Shown in pieces: positions 1 to 28,150 of a DNA stretch of 64,000 bases. Origin of the DNA: Apostichopus japonicus (taxonomy: Eukaryota > Echinodermata > Holothuroidea > Aspidochirotida > Stichopodidae). The stretch's first letter is position 1, and the number at the start of each line of letters is the position of its first letter. The position numbers and the translations under genes are program-made. The stretch spans positions 2,925,001-2,989,000 of the forward strand of contig NC_092569.1 in NCBI RefSeq assembly GCF_037975245.1, written 5' to 3'. The notes under the pieces are model-generated. The model searched no databases and was not told the origin of the DNA. It worked only from the letters and a program-made list of their open reading frames with translations.

Positions 1-194
1 TTCTATAAGTTAGAATAATACGCGAGTTTGCCGTAAGCTGGGCGATGTGTCACGATAAATGGTCTAGCCATTTAATCAATCTTACATGCTACAGTATGTG
101 GGCGTGAAAATGTTAAAGGATTAGTTTCAGCAAAAATTCATTTTCTTTCTTTGTTGATATTCTATATCAAACCTCTGGACATAATCATAAACTC

Positions 195-262
195 CCATGG
201 CCTAGTTGGTTAGTATGTTCTTATATAAAGCGGGAGGCCCAGATTCGAATGGTGGAGGCTGG
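195..262 (+). repeat. tRNA-derived SINE-like head
   Basis: The stretch carries a pol III A-box-like sequence (TGGCCTAGTTGG) and, about 40 bases later, a B-box-like GATTCGAAT, the spacing of a tRNA-derived promoter. The T-arm and acceptor arms do not pair well, so it is not a working tRNA. It runs into an AT microsatellite, as SINE tails often do. The family is not recognised. Confidence 0.35.
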
Positions 263-295
263 AAAATTTCCCTGTTTTCCAACTCATTAAAATTT

Positions 296-296
<1 letters not shown>

Positions 297-342
<46 letters not shown>

Positions 343-350
343 GTATATAT

Positions 351-385
<35 letters not shown>

Positions 386-393
386 AATAAATG

Positions 394-428
<35 letters not shown>

Positions 429-455
429 ATATTTATATACATATAAATATAAATA
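297..455. repeat. (AT)n microsatellite
   Basis: Long alternating AT run with a few ATAAATAA and ATTTAT interruptions. The reading frames through it (Tyr-Ile repeats) are artefacts. Confidence 0.95.
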
Positions 456-2205
456 TTTTATAGATGGATAGACATTGTCTGTGCCCAAAATACTCTTTTG
501 AGACTTTTGAGATGCACTGGATTGAAATGAAACTAATCCTGGGTTCGGTATGTCCAGTCTACTAAATGTAGGTAATTAATTGATCTGGTTGCTAGCCACA
601 GATTGCTGGCAGGATATGGAGACTTATTTGACAACTTCAAGTGAAATAACTTATACTTTTCATTTAGGCCTCTTCCTGAAATTAGGCAAGTATACCGTAC
701 TGATTCATATAACGAAACCGTAAACCGTAGTCTTTCAATATTTGCTTTGTAATCTCCCCATCAAGTTTTAACTGTTCATGTGCTTTCTCTACAAAAGACA
801 AAGAAAGTTAAAACACAGTGTGTCCTTTACCTACTCCTCCCCTGCCGCTTATCCCCTTCCCTGCTCCATGGCCCTAACTCTATACTCATACCATGTACTT
901 AATTTCTTCGCTTCCTATAAATAACCTTTCTCTTGCTCCTAGCAACTGCTTCTATTCCTACCCTGTACCTATTTATCCCATTCCCCTAACATATCCCTCT
1001 CATGCTCCTCCCCAACCGTCCTCTTTCCCTAAACCTCCTTTCCCTCTACTCTTACCCTGTCCCATTCATACCCTGTCCCACCCCCCTCCCCGCCCCCCTC
1101 CCCGCTCTTTCCTAAGAGACATCAATATTGACCAATTCAATACTACAAGTTAGCATGCATTCTCGTCAGAACTTTTTCAAACATGTCTTGGTCATCTGTG
1201 AAGGCATTACCACTCTCTGGCATATTGCACCTTCTACTTACTTCAACATCTCTTTAACGTCTCTTTAACGTCTGGAAATATTGTATCGGCGCATTACTTC
1301 GAGAAAAGTGCTTTTCAAGCACCTTTATCCACTCGCTATAAACTATCTACCAAAAACACAAAAGAAAATAGAAGGAGGAAAGTGCCGCAGTTAAAAAGTG
1401 CAAACGCGACAGGAAAACAACTATAGGGTTTTAAATTATGCCATGTCAGCCAAGACTTTTCCAGGCATTTTTATTGATATATTTTCTTTGAAAATGTTGC
1501 CAAGGAGATGAAGTTTTTTATTGCATATGTCAATAAAGCCAAACAGGAGAATGCATGTACTTGCAGTGGCGTATAGATAGGGTTTCAGGGGGCCGGAAGT
1601 TCAATAGTAGAAGAGGTTGGGGCCCTTCACTCTAACTTCATTTGACACCACGCTATAAATGTAACCAACAAAAAAAATCGACTAAGCTCTGTGACTCTTA
1701 ACTGTGTAAACTATATGTGATCACGAGGGTGTTACTTTACGTGGGGTATCCACAAATCTCTTCGAAAAGGGAATACCCGCGGTCTTTGCTCAGTGAGTAG
1801 GATGATGAGCATATGATCATGATGATCATGATGATGAACACATGATCTTATCCTTACGATACAACAGGAAAGAATGTGAAAGCTATGATATGCACGTGTC
1901 ACAAGGTACAGTGTTATATAGAAAGCAACGACATTATACATCGAACACATCATAAATGCGTAAGTGAACTGAGTTACAGCTATCAGGAACCTGTTTCTTA
2001 ATTAAGGTATCATATATAATATACAAGGGCGGATCCAGGAAGGGGTGTGGCCCTGATCTCGTTGAACCCCGACTCCAATGTTGGGGTCCACCCTCAGGAA
2101 AGAAAACACTAAATGGAATGAAAGGGAAGTGGGGGAGGTGGGGGGGGGGGGGTCGGCGCCTGATATTTGTACGCCAGCTTTAAAGAGATACCACACCGGC
2201 AAAGT
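456..2205. other. unassigned sequence with a C/T-rich tract
   Basis: No gene is recognised. Positions of about 820-1105 are a pyrimidine-rich low-complexity tract whose open frame (Pro/Ser/Leu-rich) I do not trust. A GGCGTATAGAT motif near 1567 and a GGCGGATCCAGGA motif near 2024 resemble transposon termini of the hAT-like elements found elsewhere in the window, but no matching second end or target duplication is visible. Confidence 0.5.
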
Positions 2206-3110
2206 TCCGCACGTAGTCTACCGAGGTGTGAAACTGTTAACTGGGGCAAATGATTTCCAGTTATATGTTGTAACTTCAAGTTGCCACACAAAGACCCTCT
2301 ACAGCGTGAATGTCGGAAGCCTTGGGGACGAATATACCAGTTGACACGTGTGAACATTACATCTGTAATGATGTTCCACATGTTACCAAATGTATGACAT
2401 GATGTGAATGTGACGCCTTCAGGAGAAAGGTATACAGGTCCCCGCACACATACAAGTCCCCCACATACATACCGTGGTGTGAATGTTACATCTTTAGTAA
2501 TGTTCCACATGTTACCACATGTATGACATGATGTGACTGTGACGCCAACAGGAGAAAGGCATACAGGTCCCCTGACACATACAAGTCCCTCACATACATA
2601 CCGTGGTGTGAATGTTACATCTTTGGTAATGTTCCACATGTTACCACATGTATGACATGATGTGGCGCCTATAGGAAAAAGTCATACAGGTCCCCGCACA
2701 AATAAAAGTCCCCCACATAGATACCGTGGTGTGAACGTGACACCTGGGATAATGTTTTATGCACATTGCTCCATGTATCACATGATGTAGATCATGTGAC
2801 ACTCAGTGGTATAATTCGGTTAAACAAGTGCACACACTTACCGTGATGTGAATGTTACACAAAGAATGTCAAAGATACAACGTTATGTAAATTACCACAT
2901 GTTGGCTATGATGTCAATGTGACACACGAGGTAATTACGTTATACAAGTTCTCATCAAAAACATACCAAAATGTGAATGTTTGGCACCTGGGATAATGGC
3001 ATACATGTCTCCCCCCCCCCCCCCCCCCTCCACACACACACCTTAGTGCGCATATGTGGCACATGGGATTATATTATATATACAAAGTCACCTACCATAA
3101 AGTGAATGTT
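2206..3110. repeat. tandem repeat, unit about 123-129 bp, decaying
   Basis: A unit starting ACCGTGGTGTGAATGTTACA recurs at about 2471, 2600 and 2723 with clearer copies before and progressively diverged copies after. Shared words are ATGTTCCACATGTTACC, ATGACATGATGTGA and ATACAGGTCCC. Roughly five to seven units can be recognised. A poly(C) run of about 20 bases sits near 3010. The open frames that cross it reflect the repeat and not a protein. Confidence 0.8.
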
Positions 3111-3371
3111 TACATTTAAAGGATCGACGATAAACATCATTCCTACATTCAAAGCTTAAATCATAGAATTCTTTACTTTTGGAAATTATTGCAAAGGACA
3201 GCGGTTTGCATAGGCTTATATTATTTTAAAAAAAATATTGCAAGAGAAGGAAAGAAATTATGCCTTTGTTGACAGTTTTCAGTTGTTGATTTAGGTTATA
3301 CATAGTTCTTAAATACTTTTTTGTTCTCTTTTCTTCAGATAGGGTCACCGTTTCATAAATCTTGACGTAGG

Positions 3372-5831
3372 ATGTTTTGTGGGCTGTGTCAGACTAAGAA
3401 GAGGTAAGAAATAGAGGGGCTTTTAATTAAAGTAACAAGGAATTATATAAAAGATTTCCCAGGTTGGTAATAGCACACATTTGAGATACTTCATTGTGCC
3501 TTCGGTTAAACCGATAACTTTCTCGATTAACTTTGTTTGTTACTGACATGTAATAATAAGTCACACTATCAAACTACAATTTTCGTGGGTTACACTCTGT
3601 CCCGCCTTCTTTCGCCATCACCCCCACCCCTCCCCCTACCCGCGGCTGGTAGATTGACTTGGATAGAGTTTTCAAAATTAAAATTGAATAAGCGTACTCC
3701 ATACGTATTACGTAGATCAATGTTACATACATGCAGGCGGTCGTCAACACTGTTCACTGGAGTCTATGGCTAGCCAAATATGCAACAATTTGAGGTAAAA
3801 ATTTGAATAACTTCTGAAGAGTAAACAAATGCTACCTGTCTGAGCCCGGGTCCGATTCCTTGCAAACTATGTTCGAGTCCTAGTCCGGCGGGCTCAAGTA
3901 CTCCAACTCTGATGTACTTTCCTTTAAGATTTTCAATAGTCATAGAAATACCTTACATAGACTCTCATAGGACATTATCACGGTGAAAGAGGTACGGCTT
4001 GAAATGACTGCAGAGGGCGGATCTAGGAATCTAGGAGGCAGCAGTCTGGTCGAGCCAGAATGAGAGCTCACACTATGTCAATAGGAGAAATAAAACGTAC
4101 ATGGAGACTGATGGCGAGAGACTGCAATATGCCTATGGTCTATAACATGGCGTCAGACTATAATCAACCTGAATAATGTTTATCTTTCTTCAAGATGAAA
4201 AGTATTATTTATTCAACTTAGTAAGTTTTCCTATAAACGATACTGATTTCGTTATTCGTTTTTTGTTTTTCTGATCACCTCTTCTGTTTAGCAAGCGTAG
4301 GAAAGAGGGATATGACGTCGCCCAAAATGGGTCGATCCGGAAGCAGGCCAGTGCAGACAGTGCTGCATACCACGTGATGGATCCAACTCTAGAACACGAG
4401 GGGGACAATGCAGACCTTTACGAACTCGTAGGTGATAAAAAGACTAGGGCAGACGATCGAGCACCACCGAAGAAACCATTTGAGGAAGTGGAAGATTACG
4501 AGCCCGATTTGTACGATGCAGTCGATGGAAATGATGAAGTAGTTTCTGTGACAGGAAGAAAGGAAGATGAAGATGATGATGATGATGATATTTCATCACT
4601 GACTGAGTCAAACATGGTGAAAAATATCGCATACGAACCATTTCGAATCGGTTCTGTCGAACAGCCAGCCACGAATGATGAGCAAGATATTTATGACCTG
4701 GTGGCAGATGGTGGCCAAAATAATGGCAGACTCGAACCGACGGTGCCACTCTCTAGACCCTCCGAGAGACCTGCCACAAGAACTCGTGTAATTTGCAAAA
4801 CTATGCCTAGAATAGGTGCGCCTGATATGGGTAATATAGCGCTGTCGGCGGCGTCGAAAGGCAAAGAACTGTTATCCCGGAGGAAGACCTCCCCAGGAGC
4901 TAGTATTAAGAGTCAGCATAGTTACAAGAGGCATACATCTTCCGAAAGTAGCGCGCCTTATCGATCCAATCAATCGGTAAGTGTAAAAGATGACGTCTTT
5001 GCCAAAAGAAGCTCATCTGTAAGTGTCAACTTGAGAACTGTAGACGTCGAAATCAATTCTTTATTATCGAACGAATTCGAAGATAACGGATCCGGGATTT
5101 TATCGACAGAAATTCCAGAGAGTAGACAGGATGAAACGGCAACACAGGGAAATATTGATGTAGATGTTGATGTGGATGTTGATAAACATTCTACTACTGG
5201 CAATTGGCAAAACAAACCAAATGAAAAACCGGCCGTTTCGAGGAAACCTTCCGTGAAAACTGTTAGCGTTCATATAGAAACAGAGATTTGTGACATCGTG
5301 GATCCAGATGAAGACGTAACAAATGAATCAAGCGATAAACCACAATCTTTACCTCAATACGAAAACGTTACATGTGAGAATTTCGTGGAAAAAGTTGGAT
5401 TTGAAAAAGAAGTCGTGAATGATCAAGAAGAAAGCAGAGAAGAGCTTCTAGTAACACAGGAAGAAGAAGAAGAAGAAGAAGAAGAAGAAGAAGAAGAAGA
5501 AGAAGAAGAAGAAGAAGAAGAAGAAGAAGAAGAAGAAGAAGAAGAAGAAGAAGAAGAAGAAGAAGAAGAAGAAACTTTCGACCACCATGCAATCACAAAT
5601 GTTGATTGCGGTAACAACAATACAATCGAGCCGAAAGAGACCGATAGCAGCCCAGTGAAGGACGAAATGAAGGACGTAAGATATGACGCCTTTGTCTTTT
5701 TCACTCCGCAAAGTCTTTGCCAAATTGAGGAAGACATTGTTACGCACGAAACGCTTCATACGCCTGAGATAAAATACGTTCCAATTACCAACGTCAAGAA
5801 GAGAAAAAACATCAGACGTTTCTCTTTGTGA
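3372..5831 (+). CDS. acidic, tyrosine-motif adaptor-like protein (two-exon model)
   Basis: The large exon 4292-5831 opens after a TTCTGTTTAG acceptor at phase 2 and encodes about 512 residues with no recognised globular domain. It has tyrosine motifs DLYELV, DLYDAV, DIYDLV, AYEPF and QYENV, an Asp run, a basic Ser-rich middle, a polyglutamate tract of 38 residues (5460-5573) and a basic C-terminus (KKRKNIRR). A proposed first exon ends at 3403 on the donor AG|GTAAGA; its ATG at 3372 gives MFCGLCQTKK and a phase that fits exactly (32 + 1540 nt = 523 aa plus stop). The N-terminal cysteines would suit palmitoylation. This is inference: the exon could instead be the cytoplasmic tail of a receptor whose membrane exon was missed, since the tail exon of the CUB receptor downstream also starts at phase 2 with Lys/Arg residues. 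Tyrosine motifs of this kind suggest SH2-domain docking. Exon 2 is well supported, exon 1 is tentative. Confidence 0.6.
5460..5573 (+). repeat. (GAA)38 coding microsatellite
   Basis: Uninterrupted GAA trinucleotides inside the adaptor-like gene, read as 38 glutamates. Opposite-strand frames read it as poly-Leu, poly-Ser or poly-Phe and are shadows. A perfect repeat this long is expected to be length-polymorphic. Confidence 0.95.
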
Positions 5832-6673
5832 AAATTTCTTTGTGAACAATTAGAAGACAAACAAAAAAAAACATAAAAAAGGAGAAGAAAGGAAGAAAGA
5901 TCGCATCATGAAATCATAACATTGTTCAATATTTTTTTGGACAAAACGGTTATGATTCAGACTAAAGTAAATATAATACGCCCACTGTTTTCGAAAGAAA
6001 TGGGACTAACCACAAGGCGTGTAATTACTTTCAAAAAACGTACTTATTTTCCTTTGGAATATCTTGTGGCTAATAACCGGTCAGTGTCATTTATAGCAGT
6101 CGTCCACATCAGCCACTCAGAGTGAAACCGACTAAAACAATGAAAACATCGGTTTGGTAAAGTACCTTGATAAACGGCTTTTACTGATTTGAGGGGAGGG
6201 GTGGAGAGGGGTGGGGAGGGGGGTGGGGAGATGGAAGGGAATAGCGTGAAAGTCCATTACATCGGATGAAAATTCAATGAGCCGACTTTACAGTTTGTAG
6301 GCCTATATACATACTGATGTGATATGTGCTTGTGTTTGGCTTCACTTGCCTTGCAACTCAGTCAGGCGACGTGCATATATCAGTGTCTCGCACAAGAGAT
6401 ATACGCTGGTCAGCACGAGTACAAGGGCTTGAGTACAAGAAGAATTGAGTACGGGTGCACGGCTCTAAACTTGAGTATACTTAACCTTGTACTAGTATAT
6501 CTAAAGTACGCCTCGAGTATACAAGTGTACCGATAGCTGAGCACAGGTAAGAGTACAAGTATAGCTATGCCATAATTAAGGCGAGTACCAGTGCGGACTC
6601 AAATTCAAGTCTGCAGGATAGTATAAACTATAGAATGAAGTGATCAATATTCAACATATCCAGTACAATACAT

Positions 6674-6815
6674 CCATACAATACAATACAATACAATACA
6701 ATACAATACAATACAATACAATACAATACAATACGATACAATACAATACAATACAATACAATACAATACTATGCAATACAATGCAATACAGTACAGTACA
6801 GTACAATACAATACA
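6674..6815. repeat. (AATAC)n pentanucleotide repeat
   Basis: About 28 units of ACAAT/AATAC with a few substituted units (ACGAT, ATGCA, AGTAC) toward the right end. Frames through it are artefacts. Confidence 0.95.
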
Positions 6816-7191
6816 AAACACACAATAACATATCCAAACAATACAACGTCCATATAAACATATACGGACACTAACACATACACAGTTATTGACCGAAACT
6901 GACATGGATGCAGATATGACCTAAATCGTTCGAATGGTTAGTTTGATTCGAGCTCATATAGAAATGATGATATTCTAGCCCTACTAAAAACTCTGCAAAT
7001 CTGTTTTTTGTGTGCATTGACTGTTATTGACATTTATGCATATGTAATATATACATGTAAATAATGTAATTTTTTGTCCAGTAACAAAGGTTAAACATAT
7101 AGTAAATATAGTTTCAGTGTACCACATTCATTAACGTATCAGGTTTGAAATTGTCAGTTCCCTGCATGGAGACTTTCTCATCAAGATAATG

Positions 7192-7256
7192 GAGAGCGTT
7201 GTGGTGAAGTGGTTAAGGTAGTGAACTTGTGACCTAAGGTTTGCAGGAGTTAAGTG
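7192..7256 (+). repeat. possible tRNA-like SINE fragment
   Basis: TGGTGAAGTGGTTAAGG resembles a tRNA D-arm and A box, followed by an anticodon-arm-like CTTGTGACCTAAGG and a degenerate B box. It is too diverged to be a functional tRNA. Confidence 0.25.
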
Positions 7257-8046
7257 GTAAAGTCACAAGAGAGGGCCTTGCCTTTTAACTGTTATAATGG
7301 ATGTAACTGAATTATTAAAACACATTTTACATAGTCAAAGAACTAAATAAAATCTGGTGGATATGAATATTGAAAGAAATATGTAATGTACCTGTAAAAA
7401 TTATGTTACATTAAGCGTTCAAATTCCATCAGATACGAGAGGCATAAGGTTTTCATATCTTCCAAAACGAATGAAAAAGATGCAAATTTTGCTGGTAACG
7501 AATCCCCACAGTTGTAAACATTAACAAACGTTGGCCCGAACTTCTTATATATAAATTATAGGTAATAACCTACGAAGCTATAGCCTTAGTTATATCACCT
7601 AAGATTCACTTTTAGGGGTGAGAATAAGCATTCAAATTTGTGTCAAAATGTGACAAAATTGATCAAGATGTCAGACAACTGCTTTGACATAGATGTAAAT
7701 AAGTTAAAGATAAATTTATTAAGAACATAAGTATATTGGTATACTCAGCAAGTGTACTTTATTCCAATTGAAGTTGTCATGAACTTTAGAGATTTATTAA
7801 GGATATATATGCCCTTAAGGCTATAGACTGTAAATCGCCTCGCGTAACGTAGCAGAATGTAGCTGACAGTTCAAACCGTTTCGATTTCGTTTGATACTGG
7901 AAAACTATGATTGTAATATGGTAATTCATTTCCATCATTTCAAGCTTCACTTCACTTCAACTCAACACTTCAATTAACACCGAAAAAGTCACCGGAAAAT
8001 GACTCATAATTTCATTTTCGCTACAGTATACATGTGATTATGTGTA

Positions 8047-8065
8047 ATATATATGTATGTATATT

Positions 8066-8160
<95 letters not shown>

Positions 8161-8166
8161 GAATTC

Positions 8167-8222
<56 letters not shown>
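8047..8222. repeat. (AT)n microsatellite with duplicated flank
   Basis: Two long AT blocks, each followed by the same word TAGTTGAATTCTGA (about 8157 and 8221). This suggests that one block arose by duplication of repeat plus flank. Confidence 0.9.
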
Positions 8223-8225
<3 letters not shown>

Positions 8226-9888
8226 GAATTCTGAGCGTCGACATGTTGAGAATCGAATTCATTCATTCAATGATGGTTTAAAAACAAAATAAATGTTGAT
8301 ATGTTGTGCATTCTATTTTAATTTGTTTTATATTAAACACTGCTATTAGTGTCAGGATATTCCTATATACCAATTAGTTCTGTGAGCTTATGATAAAGTG
8401 GCTTAACATTAACATTTAAGTCTGCACTGAGGCACCGAACTCATCATGAAATTAGCCTTAAAGGATCACTACTGCGGCCTGGTTAGCATATTTTAAAGCT
8501 GTTTATCTTGAGAAAAGTAAATTAGTTAAACAGAGTGATCCTTTAACTAATTAAGTTAGCTGATTAATATTCATGCGGTAAAAATATATATGAGTTTTGT
8601 TTGCCTTGATCTTTCGCAATATAATTTGCATAGGTTTTGTAAACTTGTTGACTAATCTCAAAAATAATAGTTTACTGTTGACCGTCACGTGTAAATTGGA
8701 CATTGTTCTATTCGCCACAAGGAAGTATCGCTCTTCGTAACTAATGATTCAATCATATAATGCTTAATTTAATCCCTTTACAAAAAAGATAATAACCACT
8801 TCATCATATATAATAACGATCGATTCTGGCGAACATAAAACAAACAGTTCGGTTAGAATCTGGTATGCAGATGTAAATTTACTTTGACTTTATTGTGTGT
8901 ATATAATTATAGTCTTGAAAATATCACCTGGTAGACAAACTTAAAGTCAACTCTTTCGGACTATAAAAATGAAATTATTTACCGTTGAATGAATAATTTT
9001 CCATGTCATATTTCCATTACCATGCAGATCAATACGGTAAGTTAAGTACTCAAGTTTTATTTCCAATAAAAAAAAGAAGAGAAAGTAAAATAATATTTGC
9101 CCTTCCATACATGTGCTTCCATGTGATAAATACTACAACAACAAAAATGTCTGGGCGACAAATTTGTCACGACGAATACGACCAATCGTTACTGCGAGGA
9201 TATAGTAACTAGTATATAGAGCACACTTCTAAAGTACTTATAAACTCGACCATTCAGTAACACCCTCTGCCCTGCCCTGCCCCCCCCCCCCCCCATTTAT
9301 TTGAACTAATAATATTATTAATAATCAGGCAGGTATTTTAACTGAGAGATATATGTTATGAAACACATTGTTATCTTTCTTCAGTGAAAGATATGCGTGT
9401 CCAATATATGCACTTAAGACTAAACGCGGCCTGAATATCTGTTGAGTAGGAGAACACACACTTTCCCTCCCTTCTCCAGCCAATACCCGCGGAAATTAGC
9501 CCGGGTAATGGCTCTATGACCCATAACGCAGCACACTAGTAGCGCAGAACGTATTCCATATATAGACCTACATACATTAATATATTGTATATATGTTTTT
9601 CTGAATTTCACAATGTGGAAGACTATATGACCGGGGTTACAGAATGCTGAATATTGGCCTATTATTTAGTAATTGCCAGCAATATAGAGGGACGTTTTTC
9701 ATGACCTAACAAGAATATCAACCTCACCCGTACCTGACATCTAAATCTCATTCTACTAAAGCCTGCACCGGAAATGACGAAGGTGAATAACTTCCGGTGT
9801 TCTTATGTTTCGCCTAACCCCAGTACACAGATATATATATATATGTAGAAATATACGATACGCTATACATACGCTTTTATTTTAGCGG

Positions 9889-9895
9889 TATATAA
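9889..9895 (+). promoter_or_regulatory. TATA-like element upstream of the CUB receptor
   Basis: TATATAA lies about 50 bases before the proposed start codon at 9943. Position and sequence fit a TATA box with a short leader, but the area is AT-rich and the start of transcription is unknown. Confidence 0.25.
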
Positions 9896-9942
9896 GTTAA
9901 TGAAAAACATCACTTCGAGAAAAGTCGCGTACGTTTGAGAAA

Positions 9943-24921
<14,979 letters not shown>

Positions 24922-26010
24922 AATTAAAAAGAAGACAAGTTCCACAGAATATAAATATCATCACCATTTTCATTTATATAGGGCGCCGCCAAATTTATCA
25001 ACTACAAGAGACATATGAAATTAATGAACGTTGTACCGCGTGTAAATATACTTTTCATGCTTGGCATGAATCCGTTATTACCTCGTACTGCCCGTACTAT
25101 TGTATAATCGGTAAATGGCATTGTCGTTAACAATCTGTAAATATTTTCAGACGGAAATACTCTCATACCAGATACACTCATATTGTGTTTTTGCCCCATG
25201 GTGCAAAACTTGTGTGTAAAATGGAAAGATTATTAAAATAACATAACATAAATAACTAACAAACAAACAAACAAAAACGTCATTGTGCATTAAACATTTT
25301 CCTTTCCTTTAAAGAAAGAAATGTAGTATTTCTCAAGGCATATTTCAATTAACTGATTAATTGACTTCTTCGTGACCGAATGCCAAAATAAAGGAATAGT
25401 TCCCTTATATAAAGACGATTGTTACACTGATTTGCCATTTGTTCGACATATTCCTTGAAGCTATTGTTCACCAATGTTTGATCACCGTAAGGTGTGTAAA
25501 AATCGTATTTAGTGTTAAAGACTTTGAATGAAATGCAATATTTCGTTCTTACACCACACCATATTCCCTTTCTTTAAGAAACAAACTTGTGTTAACATTA
25601 AGGTATGTGTTTCATGTATGCTACAGAAAATGAAAAATGAGTTAGCGTGTCATGTATACCCTATCCATTACTAGCTATAACTATTACGCATTTTTTCGGT
25701 TCCGAAAACGGCATCATCGAAGTACCTTCTTATTCAAGTCTCTGAGATGTCAGGATTGTCGGACACGTCCGTCAGTCATTTCGGCTGTTCGTATGACCAC
25801 CTACCCCATACCTACCCCTCTCTCTGTCGATTTGATCGTGTTACCCTCTTAGACTAAAAGGCAACGTACAAGCAGGAACTCGCGAAGAAGCCTCATTGGC
25901 TTATCAAAGCCGCAAGCTGACCGAAGTCAGTCTCTTACATTCATATTTAACGTCCATGATTATGAATTGTCAATTGCCAACAACTCTGTAACTGGACGAC
26001 ATACATTAAT
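24922..26010. other. 3' flank of the CUB receptor and intergenic spacer
   Basis: Convergent spacer between the CUB receptor (+) and the sulfotransferase (-). A candidate poly(A) signal AATAAA on the plus strand lies at 25387-25392. The open frame at 25652-25852 has no recognisable features. Confidence 0.5.
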
Positions 26011-26079
26011 CTTGGAGTGACTCGAACCGGGGACCTTATGATTGGAAGGCATCGGCGTTTATCACTGAGCTTACACCCA
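26011..26079 (-). repeat. tRNA-derived SINE-like sequence
   Basis: Read on the minus strand it has an A-box-like TAAGCTCAGTGATAAACGC and a B-box-like GGTTCGAGTC at tRNA spacing. The T-stem and acceptor stem do not pair, so it is a tRNA-derived repeat and not a gene. It lies just downstream of the sulfotransferase stop. Confidence 0.4.
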
Positions 26080-26105
26080 TACATCATATGGTAAAGCAAC
26101 TAACA

Positions 26106-28112
26106 TTACCGTTTGGTATAGTTGGGTTTTGATACCACGGGAACGTCGTAGCCAAATAATCGAAAATCAGGCTTGTATCGCTGGAGGAGACCTTGTATTG
26201 TCGCATCTGGCAGAGAATGGTAATATTTATCGAATATCGTTTCGTCAGAGCTACCAGTCACATGAATATTTGCTGACGAATTCATAAAGTAAATTTTAGA
26301 ATTTTCGGTGACGTTGATGACATTATCAAAGACGTACTGAGCATCGCGGTCTATCGACTCCATTTTGCCGATAAAATCGTATCCGATCGAACACGGTTCA
26401 CATAACCGATACATCTCCCTCCAATGTTCCTCTGGTCCTGTCATTAATGTGTTCCTTTGGTTACGTAAATAGTCTGCAAACTCCGTAAATGAAACATTAA
26501 ACCTGGAAATCCCTCTCAATTTTGCTAACCAAGTTTTCTTAATGCGAGGCCCAAATTTCCGTCGAAATGGTGATGCGGCTCTTTCTAATTTGTTACGATA
26601 TGCTGATAATAACCGCACAAAGGGATCTCGAACAAAGACAAATTTCTTATAATTCCGGACTCTGTGTAACACATCACGGAAAGAATAATCGCTAAGCAGG
26701 GTTCCTTTAGCGGCAATCGTGTTATGAATGTTATATTGATGAATCGATTTCACGTCATCGATCGCCCCTGTCAGAGCTAGAATAACTCTTTTCCAATTGG
26801 AGGAGCCCGCCTTTGGGATAGCACAGAACATCAACTGCATGCTATCAATGACGTAGATGTGATCTAAATGAAGTCTCATGACGTCATACGCGTGTAATTG
26901 TTTCTCCCCGTACGGGCTATGACGCCCCATCTCAGCGCAGACTTCGGTCAAGGTATCTTTCCTGTATTGCTGAACTTGTGTTTGACAATTGTAATCGCAT
27001 TCATTCTGAAAAAAATGACAGAGAAAATGGCACCTTTAAAAATCAAGAAAATTTATTTGCGACGTGACACTGTAGTAGGATATTGACGACAGGGCGACAT
27101 CTTGGGGTAAGGGGGGGGGGGGGGGGTTGACCCGACAAAAATATAATTTAAGTTTACGGACTCAACCGGGCGAAATCAACTCTAGCCTAACAAACGGCTG
27201 ATTCTTCCGACAAAATGAAAGTTTTTCGTCAATTTTCGTTCTGACCAAACTGACCCCCCCCCCAAAATAACAATTAACCAAAAAAAAAAAAAAAAACCCA
27301 AACCCCTCCTAGTGACTCATCCTGCTCGATGAGCCCAATATTCTGGTATAGATGAGTTCTGAATTACATTAAAGCATGCTAAATTAATTTGTTCGTATTA
27401 ACGTATAAGATAAGGTGCCTCATATGTATGCCATATGTATGAATATGTATGATACCAGAAAAATAAAACGTAATTACCTTTTTGGACAGATCGTACCTCG
27501 CATATACATTCTTAAAACCTGGAGGAATTTTTCTCACTGTTTTATCTGTAAGAGATTTACATGCAAACAAATTAAATTTACCATACACACTTTCAAAAGC
27601 GAGCCAGGTGTGTTTATGGGGATAAGAGGACCGGTGGGGATTGGGCTGGGACTTGGGCTTGCTTTTCAACCTCGCTTGACCAGGTACGGGGATGTATCCT
27701 TGGGGCTCCGCTAAGTTCAGATTTATGCACAAGTCTAATTTGCTGCACGGCTTCCAAGTACAGCATTATCTCTACGGACAAAGTTGGAAAGGTTGAAGGG
27801 GAAGAGGGGACGGTAATGTTACTATACTAAAAGTAAATCTAGGGAAATAAAAGACCGGCCAACACTGAGTATCGCTTAGGATGGGGGGGGGGGGGGGAGT
27901 AATATCTTGCTCTTAGTAACGTCTCATCCTTACGCTGTAATAAATACCTATTATGTACCGTGCACGTCGATGAAACATCATGTATTTTGATAAAGACCAA
28001 GCTAAACCATTCTCCCAAACGCACATTAGAATCACAGCGAGACATAATTCCAATGGTTAAGCTTAAGGGAAATGAAACCCAATGCATTTCCTTTACACAC
28101 ATTCCATTCACG

Positions 28113-28150
<38 letters not shown>

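Larger units (their letters stand above)
5832..9888. other. intergenic region with microsatellites
   Basis: No gene is recognised in the 4 kb between the adaptor-like gene and the CUB receptor. It holds a G-rich stretch near 6195-6235, a pentanucleotide repeat, a SINE-like fragment, a long AT repeat and a poly(C) run near 9281. Short open frames here look random. Confidence 0.6.

Noticed and set aside
2024-2180. GGCGGATCCAGGA terminus as a complete transposon
   Set aside because: No inverted partner end or target duplication was found.
3341-3403. A membrane-span exon reading VGCFVGCVRLRR upstream of the adaptor-like tail
   Set aside because: That frame has a stop near the acceptor, is too short for a span, and its phase does not match the 4292 exon.
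5368-5849. Minus-strand frames rich in Leu, Ser or Phe opposite the GAA tract
   Set aside because: They are shadows of the polyglutamate coding repeat and have no independent support.
26011-26079. A functional tRNA gene on the minus strand
   Set aside because: A and B boxes are present but T-arm and acceptor pairing fail; it is better called SINE-like.
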